Shown piece after piece: positions 6,865 to 10,095 of a DNA stretch of 10,095 nt; position 1 is the first letter of the stretch; each line of letters begins with the position of its first letter. Source of the stretch: Phoronis pallida. Lineage: Eukaryota; Phoronida; Phoronidae. The position numbers and the translations under genes were made by a program. The notes beneath the pieces were generated by a model, which worked only from the letters and a program-made list of their open reading frames with translations, was not told the origin of the DNA and did no database searches. The stretch covers positions 1 to 10,095 of the forward strand of contig JAOXYC010252565.1 of assembly GCA_028565715.1 (NCBI GenBank), read 5' to 3'.

Positions 6865-6991
6865 GTAGTAACCATGGAGACCAGGGTAGTAACCAGGGAG
6901 ATCAGTGTAGTAACCAGGGAGACCAGTGCAGTAACCAGGAAGGCAGGGGGTAGTAACCACGGATACCAGGTTAGTAACCAAGGAGATAATG
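6865..6991. repeat. 21-bp minisatellite, six units
   Basis: The unit is GTAGTAACCAGGGAGACCAG plus one base. Units lie at 6865-6885, 6886-6906, 6907-6927, 6928-6949 (22 bases), 6950-6970 and 6971-6991. The first three are nearly identical and the last three are progressively diverged. Because 21 is a multiple of three, the array gives open frames on both strands (VVTRE-type and LPGYY-type heptads); these are artefacts of the repeat. Confidence 0.9.
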
Positions 6992-7108
6992 GTATTTACA
7001 CAAACAGATCTCCAGACATAAGTGGCTAGGCCCAACTGCAAATGTCAGTCTCAAGTTATTTGTATATAATCACCAATCAATGTATTTATACACTGGGCAT
7101 TTCTCCAT

Positions 7109-7114
7109 TTTAAT
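7109..7114 (-). promoter_or_regulatory. Possible polyadenylation signal (ATTAAA) of the WH2 gene
   Basis: ATTAAA reads on the minus strand about 40 bases after the TAA at 7155, with a TATAAA variant a little further on (7090-7085). No AATAAA was found nearby on this strand. If the last exon at 7155-7214 is real, the 3' UTR would be very short. Weak evidence. Confidence 0.25.
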
Positions 7115-7154
7115 GTTACTCAGTTGACAATGCACTTGAACCATCTACATCTTT

Positions 7155-7214
7155 TTAGAAAGTATCGTCCACAATTGGCAGAGTATCCTCCCAGTGGATT
7201 TCATTCACTGGAAC
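7155..7214 (-). CDS. Probable last coding exon of the WH2-domain actin-binding protein
   Basis: Nineteen codons and a TAA: VPVNEIHWEDTLPIVDDTF. The exon is preceded by a good acceptor (TTATTCTATTTTAG at 7228-7215, minus strand). Read in phase 0, the same phase as the two clear introns of the gene, its first residue V completes the WH2 motif of the preceding exon to give LRKV, close to the LKKV/T consensus that ends WH2 domains. The rest is a short acidic tail with a tryptophan. The matching donor must be the GC at 8972-8971, so the intron would be 1758 bp and GC-AG. A 60-base exon can arise by chance, but phase, acceptor and the restored motif agree. Confidence 0.6.
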   Translation of the reverse strand, partial: VPVNEIHWEDTLPIVDDTF

Positions 7215-7781
7215 CTAAAATAGAATAAGAAATTGAACGTAAATAATGCCGCATGGTTGAAAAATCAGTTCTGACTTTATGCAACAAAATTAAATTTTGA
7301 CAAGTAGAGAGCATTCTTACTAATTCACATCGCACAAATTGTACCATCACAAAAAATTACCGGTACTATTAATTCTCATCAATACAAACTGAAGTGTACC
7401 AACACCAGAAAAAACAAATATTCAAAATAGATCAGCAGATGATGTGAACTAGCATTATATGATTCTGATTTAAACTGTTTGCAAAAGCAAAATTTTCACT
7501 TTTTCTCAAAACATGGTGTGGGCATTCTTTTTATTAAACAGGTTAACCGGTGAATGACAAGTCTTTTTAGTAACAGGTACATATTACGTTAGTGGGAGGA
7601 AAAATGTATTGAAATACAAAAGTTATGAAAATCCAATTTGATGGGTTTGAAAAATTTGAAGTGACCATTGAGAGGAGTTAAAATGGGTCCATTTACACGT
7701 TAACCAATTTTCTGTTATTCAATACAAGAAAAACCTTACCACCATTCAATTTTCACCCAAAAAGGAAGGTTGATTGATTAA

Positions 7782-8104
7782 AGATACTGTCTCTTCGTTG
7801 GTCACGATCTGGCATCAAAATTCAAATCAACTAGAAATTTTGTGTACGAGTCCTTTGATGAACTTGGTAACAAAATTCAAAAAATCTGTAAAGAAGCTTT
7901 CGGGAGCTTTTTGTATTCAAATCTAACCCTGAGACAGGGTTAGACTTTTTTAGGATAAAAAACTCTTAAATCACCCCTTACAGATTGTTTTGATTTTTTT
8001 TACTCAGATGCAAGTTAATTATATTCATCAAAGGACTCGTATACAAAACTACTAGTTGATTTGAATTTTGACCCCAGATCCTCACCAACGAGGAGACAGT
8101 ATCT
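7782..8104. mobile_element. TTAA-flanked MITE-like element, copy 2 (323 bp)
   Basis: The termini AGATACTGTCTCTTCGTTGG and CCAACGAGGAGACAGTATCT are inverted copies, each bordered by TTAA (7778-7781 and 8105-8108). The subterminal sequence (ATCAAAATTCAAATCAACTA and its inverse) is shared with copy 1, as is the TTAATTATATTCATCAAAGG block on the right. The middle differs: here a palindrome TCTAACCCTGAGACAGGGTTAGA (7922-7944) takes the place of the TTGTCAGCTGACAA core of copy 1, so the copies represent different subtypes. No transposase frame is present. It lies within the proposed last intron of the WH2 gene. Confidence 0.82.
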
Positions 8105-8108
8105 TTAA

Positions 8109-8461
8109 TTAAAATACTGCACTTTGTTATACACTAATTCTTCACAACATTTTTTCTTAGATATCTAAATATCTTTTTCTACTGTCAACATGAACTAATA
8201 ACTATTTCCATGCAAAACATTCCCTCATAAAATAATTTTTTTAAACATACTTGAAATTGACTTTTTCGGTTGGTATAAAAAAGTGTATTGTACAAATCTG
8301 TCCATTACAATGCCAGCCAGGTTCTCAGCCAATGCTGAATTAAAAATAAACTCCTTACAAAGGGAATGTGTTTGCATAGAACAGGGGGACGGTGAAAGAA
8401 ATGTGATGCGTTTCAGTAAATTTCAAAACATCTTTAACCAGAAACTAAGATCAAGATGACC
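8109..8461. other. Intron interior, nothing recognised
   Basis: AT-rich sequence between the MITE and the palindrome at 8462. There is no open frame longer than a few dozen codons and no repeat of note. Confidence 0.3.
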
Positions 8462-8514
8462 ACTGGAGATTCTAAAATAGCAAGGCTTAAGCCCTGCTAT
8501 TTTACACTTCCAGT
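8462..8514. repeat. Short near-perfect palindrome
   Basis: TAAAATAGCAAGGCTT (8473-8488) is followed without a loop by its reverse complement with one mismatch (8489-8504). The similarity extends outward through ACTGGA/TCCAGT to 8462 and 8514 with an imperfect join. It could be a tiny MITE remnant or a hairpin in the pre-mRNA. It lies in the proposed GC-AG intron, or downstream of the read-through stop. Confidence 0.6.
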
Positions 8515-8558
8515 TCCGTCTTAAATTTCCGTTGTCAGTTGGAGAGCTTTTCAACTTT

Positions 8559-8564
8559 TTTAAT
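8559..8564 (-). promoter_or_regulatory. Possible polyadenylation signal (ATTAAA) for the read-through form
   Basis: ATTAAA on the minus strand about 385 bases beyond the alternative stop at 8949. It would serve a transcript that does not splice to 7214. No AATAAA is seen on this strand between 8200 and 8948. Weak evidence. Confidence 0.2.
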
Positions 8565-8972
8565 TTGGTTATTGTTATTAAATAAAGTTGAAAATTGTAG
8601 GAAACACATCTGACATGAATTCATAGCCAAGTTCGACCCGAAATGAAGCCATGTTGAAATAACCATTTACAAATTTTCTTTCAGGTTTTCAACTTTTTTT
8701 GAGAAAACAAGATCACAAAGCACTGCTTTTCAAACAGAGATTTTTTGCGATGCTTTATCTAATTTTTCGAAAAACTATGCTACAGAATTAGAGTTTGTCT
8801 CGTAAAAGCTACGGTAGGTGACACCTCAGGGACTTTCTTGGCTATGTGGGAAAGTGGACAGAACAGGACGATACGTGAGGCACACGGAACTAATAACACT
8901 ACAGTAACATGTGCACTCAAATTACGTTTAGCGGATCGCCCAATGGAATTAGTCGGTATTGCCATCACTCGC

Positions 8973-9257
8973 CTTTCGTAGACCGCCTCTTCCACCCATG
9001 CCTCGAATGGCAATCATCAGCTCTTCACGTGGGTCGAGTTGTGGCTCAAATCTCGATGGTTTATTAGCTGGTTTCGTGGCGACTGCAGGTGTTGCCTTGT
9101 TTGCATTGTTCACTGCAGGTGGCGGTGGTGGTTTGAAGGAAGGCGGAGGAGGGGGTTGTGGGACATTTTTGGGTGCGACGACAGGAACACTGACGGTTGT
9201 GGACTCCATTGTTTTGGCTTCAAACCGTGAAGAAGTCGGAAGTTCAAAATTTCCAGT
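8973..9257 (-). CDS. WH2-domain and polyproline exon, cordon-bleu-like actin-binding protein
   Basis: The 95-codon exon begins after a clear acceptor (CTTTTAATTTCAG, 9270-9258) with TGNFELPTSSRFEAKT. Two proline runs follow (VPQPPPPPSF and KPPPPPA, near codons 29-46), then an Ala/Lys-rich linker and a WH2-type motif, DPREELMIAIRGMGGRG followed by GLRK. The amphipathic helix LM-AIR and the trailing LRK are the actin-binding signature of WH2 domains. Proline runs next to WH2 domains typically recruit profilin or SH3 proteins, so the protein probably promotes or organises actin filaments in the cytoplasm. A C-terminal WH2 after proline-rich sequence fits cordon-bleu (COBL) and COBLL1; other WH2 proteins cannot be excluded. 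The 3' boundary at 8973 assumes a GC donor. Without splicing, the frame continues as ASDGNTD and stops at 8949. Confidence 0.8.
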
Positions 9258-9493
9258 CTGAAATTAAAAGAAAAATTATTACAGATGCAAAAGATTATTT
9301 AAAACTCAAAATCCATTCACGTTAACAAGAGCTATATTGGTTAAAATTATTTGACAAGTGCGCACATGTACAGCCATCAAACCAAAGCAAACATTATGCA
9401 TAACTCTAGAACTGATGATTTTTGATTAACCACAAATAATTTATGAGAACCATATAATGATAATGAGTATTAAATTGAAGAAAATTGTTGTAC
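9258..9493 (-). other. Phase-0 GT-AG intron (236 bp) of the WH2 gene
   Basis: The donor GGCTAAG|GTACAA is at 9493 and the acceptor TTTAATTTCAG ends at 9258 on the minus strand. Both neighbouring exons stay in frame across it. Confidence 0.8.
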
Positions 9494-9619
9494 CTTAGCC
9501 AAAGAGGCCATGCCACCTGAGTTAGCCAAATCTTGAAGTAAAAGTTCCCTTGGTGTTAACTTAGGTCCAAACCTAGAGTCTGTTGACAACTGTCTATGTG
9601 AGGCTGGCTTAAGGTTTGC
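9494..9619 (-). CDS. Internal exon of the WH2-domain gene with a degenerate WH2-like motif
   Basis: The exon is exactly 42 codons, bounded by the acceptor CTCTCAATTTACAG at 9620 and the donor AAG|GTACAA at 9493. It begins ANLKPASHRQLSTDSRFGPK and ends with LTPRELLLQDLANSGGMASL followed by AK. The second half parallels the WH2 motif of the next exon: RFGPKLTPRELL against RFEPQLDPREEL, then a GG-containing turn and a hydrophobic-basic end. The helix here is LLLQDLA instead of LMIAIRG, so the usual basic residue is missing and actin binding may be weak. It looks like a second, degenerate WH2 repeat. The 126-base length and phase 0 on both sides mean the exon could be skipped without a frameshift. 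Confidence 0.78.
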
Positions 9620-9864
9620 CTGTAAATTGAGAGTTGGATGAAAATAAATGATTTTAGAGAAAGCAAGGAAGACTGGAAATTATCAAACAAATATCAGGGA
9701 AATTTGACCAGTTCATTTGTAACCGTTTCCTTTCTTAAAGATTACCTATAAAAATTACAAACCTGACAAGTTTGAATCAATATCTTTTGTTTCTTGTGTG
9801 GGGTCATGATGGCTTTGTTTAAATTGAAGAAAATACCCATCATTCATTCTAACTTATTACTTAC
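9620..9864 (-). other. Phase-0 GT-AG intron (245 bp) of the WH2 gene
   Basis: The donor CTTCAAG|GTAAGT at 9864 is a textbook match. The acceptor is AATTTACAG at 9620. Nothing else is seen inside. Confidence 0.85.
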
Positions 9865-10095
9865 CTTGAAGCTTTGAATGCTGGCCTCCGTCACTACCGG
9901 CTTAAACATAGGTTCACTGGACGATTTAATCATCTCAGATTTTGGCCTTTGACTTCTGACTGGTTTTGGCATAACCGCTGGCTTATCCTCAACTTTGACC
10001 TCTGACATTGGCCTTTGAACTGTCACTTTATGCCTCATTTGAACAGAACTAGGTGGTTTCTGCTCCTGAACATCAATGTTTGTCTTCTTGTCAAT
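9865..10095 (-). CDS. Upstream exon of the WH2-domain gene (partial, continues beyond window)
   Basis: The frame is open from the window edge (IDKKTNIDVQEQKPPSSVQ, then MRHKVTVQRP) through 77 codons to AEASIQSFK-type sequence ending at the donor AAG|GTAAGT at 9864. The composition is Ser/Pro/Lys/Glu-rich with repeated short motifs (VQRPMSEV, SQRPKSEM, SSEPMFKPVV). This is the sort of disordered linker, probably phosphorylated, that lies ahead of the WH2 repeats in cordon-bleu-type proteins. It has no domain of its own. The internal Met at 10038 is not needed as a start because the frame is open upstream. Confidence 0.75.

Larger units (their letters stand above)
7215..8972 (-). other. Proposed GC-AG intron of the WH2-domain gene
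   Basis: The donor on the minus strand reads CGAAAG|GCGAGT, which matches the donor consensus AG|GTRAGT in every position except T to C, the known GC-AG subclass. The acceptor is TTCTATTTTAG. The intron hosts TTAA-flanked MITE copy 2 (7782-8104) and a short palindrome (8462-8514); between them I see only AT-rich sequence. If the intron is retained, translation stops seven codons later, at 8949, giving a C-terminus ASDGNTD. Confidence 0.5.

Noticed and set aside
6784-7041. Overlapping open frames on both strands with heptad repeats (LPGYY-type and VVTRE-type)
   Set aside because: They are produced by the 21-bp minisatellite, whose length is a multiple of three, plus the non-coding end of duplication copy B.
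3161-8104. CRISPR-like or bacterial defence system
   Set aside because: The repeats are inverted, transposon-like pairs without regular spacers, and the window shows eukaryotic spliced genes.
8780-9013. Minus-strand frame of 77 codons overlapping the WH2 exon
   Set aside because: It is out of frame with the supported WH2 reading and shows no recognisable feature.
8959-9261. Plus-strand glycine-rich frame of 100 codons
   Set aside because: It is the antisense shadow of the proline runs in the minus-strand WH2 exon, which has splice sites and a domain to support it.

Overview
The window looks like animal nuclear DNA. It is AT-rich, genes are split by short GT-AG introns, and most of the length is non-coding and filled with small foldback elements, a tRNA-like element, a segmental duplication and a minisatellite. 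There are no bacterial operons or ribosome binding sites. The style suits a marine invertebrate, perhaps a lophotrochozoan such as a mollusc, but that is an inference and no species marker is visible.

Genes. The only gene I can support well lies on the minus strand at the right-hand end. It is the C-terminal part of a WH2-domain, polyproline-rich, actin-binding-type protein, most like the cordon-bleu (COBL/COBLL1) family. Its exons, in order of transcription, are 10095 (open)-9865, 9619-9494, 9257-8973 and probably 7214-7155. All three introns are phase 0. The last one appears to be a non-canonical GC-AG intron. Splicing it completes the WH2 consensus LRK|V and adds a short acidic C-terminus. 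Reading through instead gives a stop at 8949. A second, weaker gene start is at the left-hand end: a minus-strand ATG at 94 opens a signal-peptide-like N-terminus that runs off the window at base 1. A 43-codon minus-strand open stretch at 4169-4297, preceded by a splice-acceptor-like sequence, is a possible terminal exon or transposon remnant.

Repeats, left to right: a hammerhead-ribozyme-like motif on the minus strand (1374-1414); a hairpin (1971-2036); a diverged foldback (2286-2529); a TTAA-flanked MITE (3161-3513); a foldback (3698-3786); a foldback (4382-4549); a long near-palindromic element of about 290 bp with nested palindromes (4770-5058); a direct duplication (5908-6479 and 6480-6864) whose first copy carries an extra insert of about 200 bp with a tRNA-like sequence; a six-unit 21-bp minisatellite (6865-6991); a second copy of the TTAA MITE (7782-8104) inside the last intron of the WH2 gene; and a short palindrome (8462-8514) in the same intron.

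No clearly new multi-gene system is visible. The most useful second looks are the GC-AG intron and the alternative C-terminus, the hammerhead-like motif with a possible C3-G8 to U3-A8 covariation, and the tRNA-like insert whose empty site is preserved in the neighbouring duplicate.
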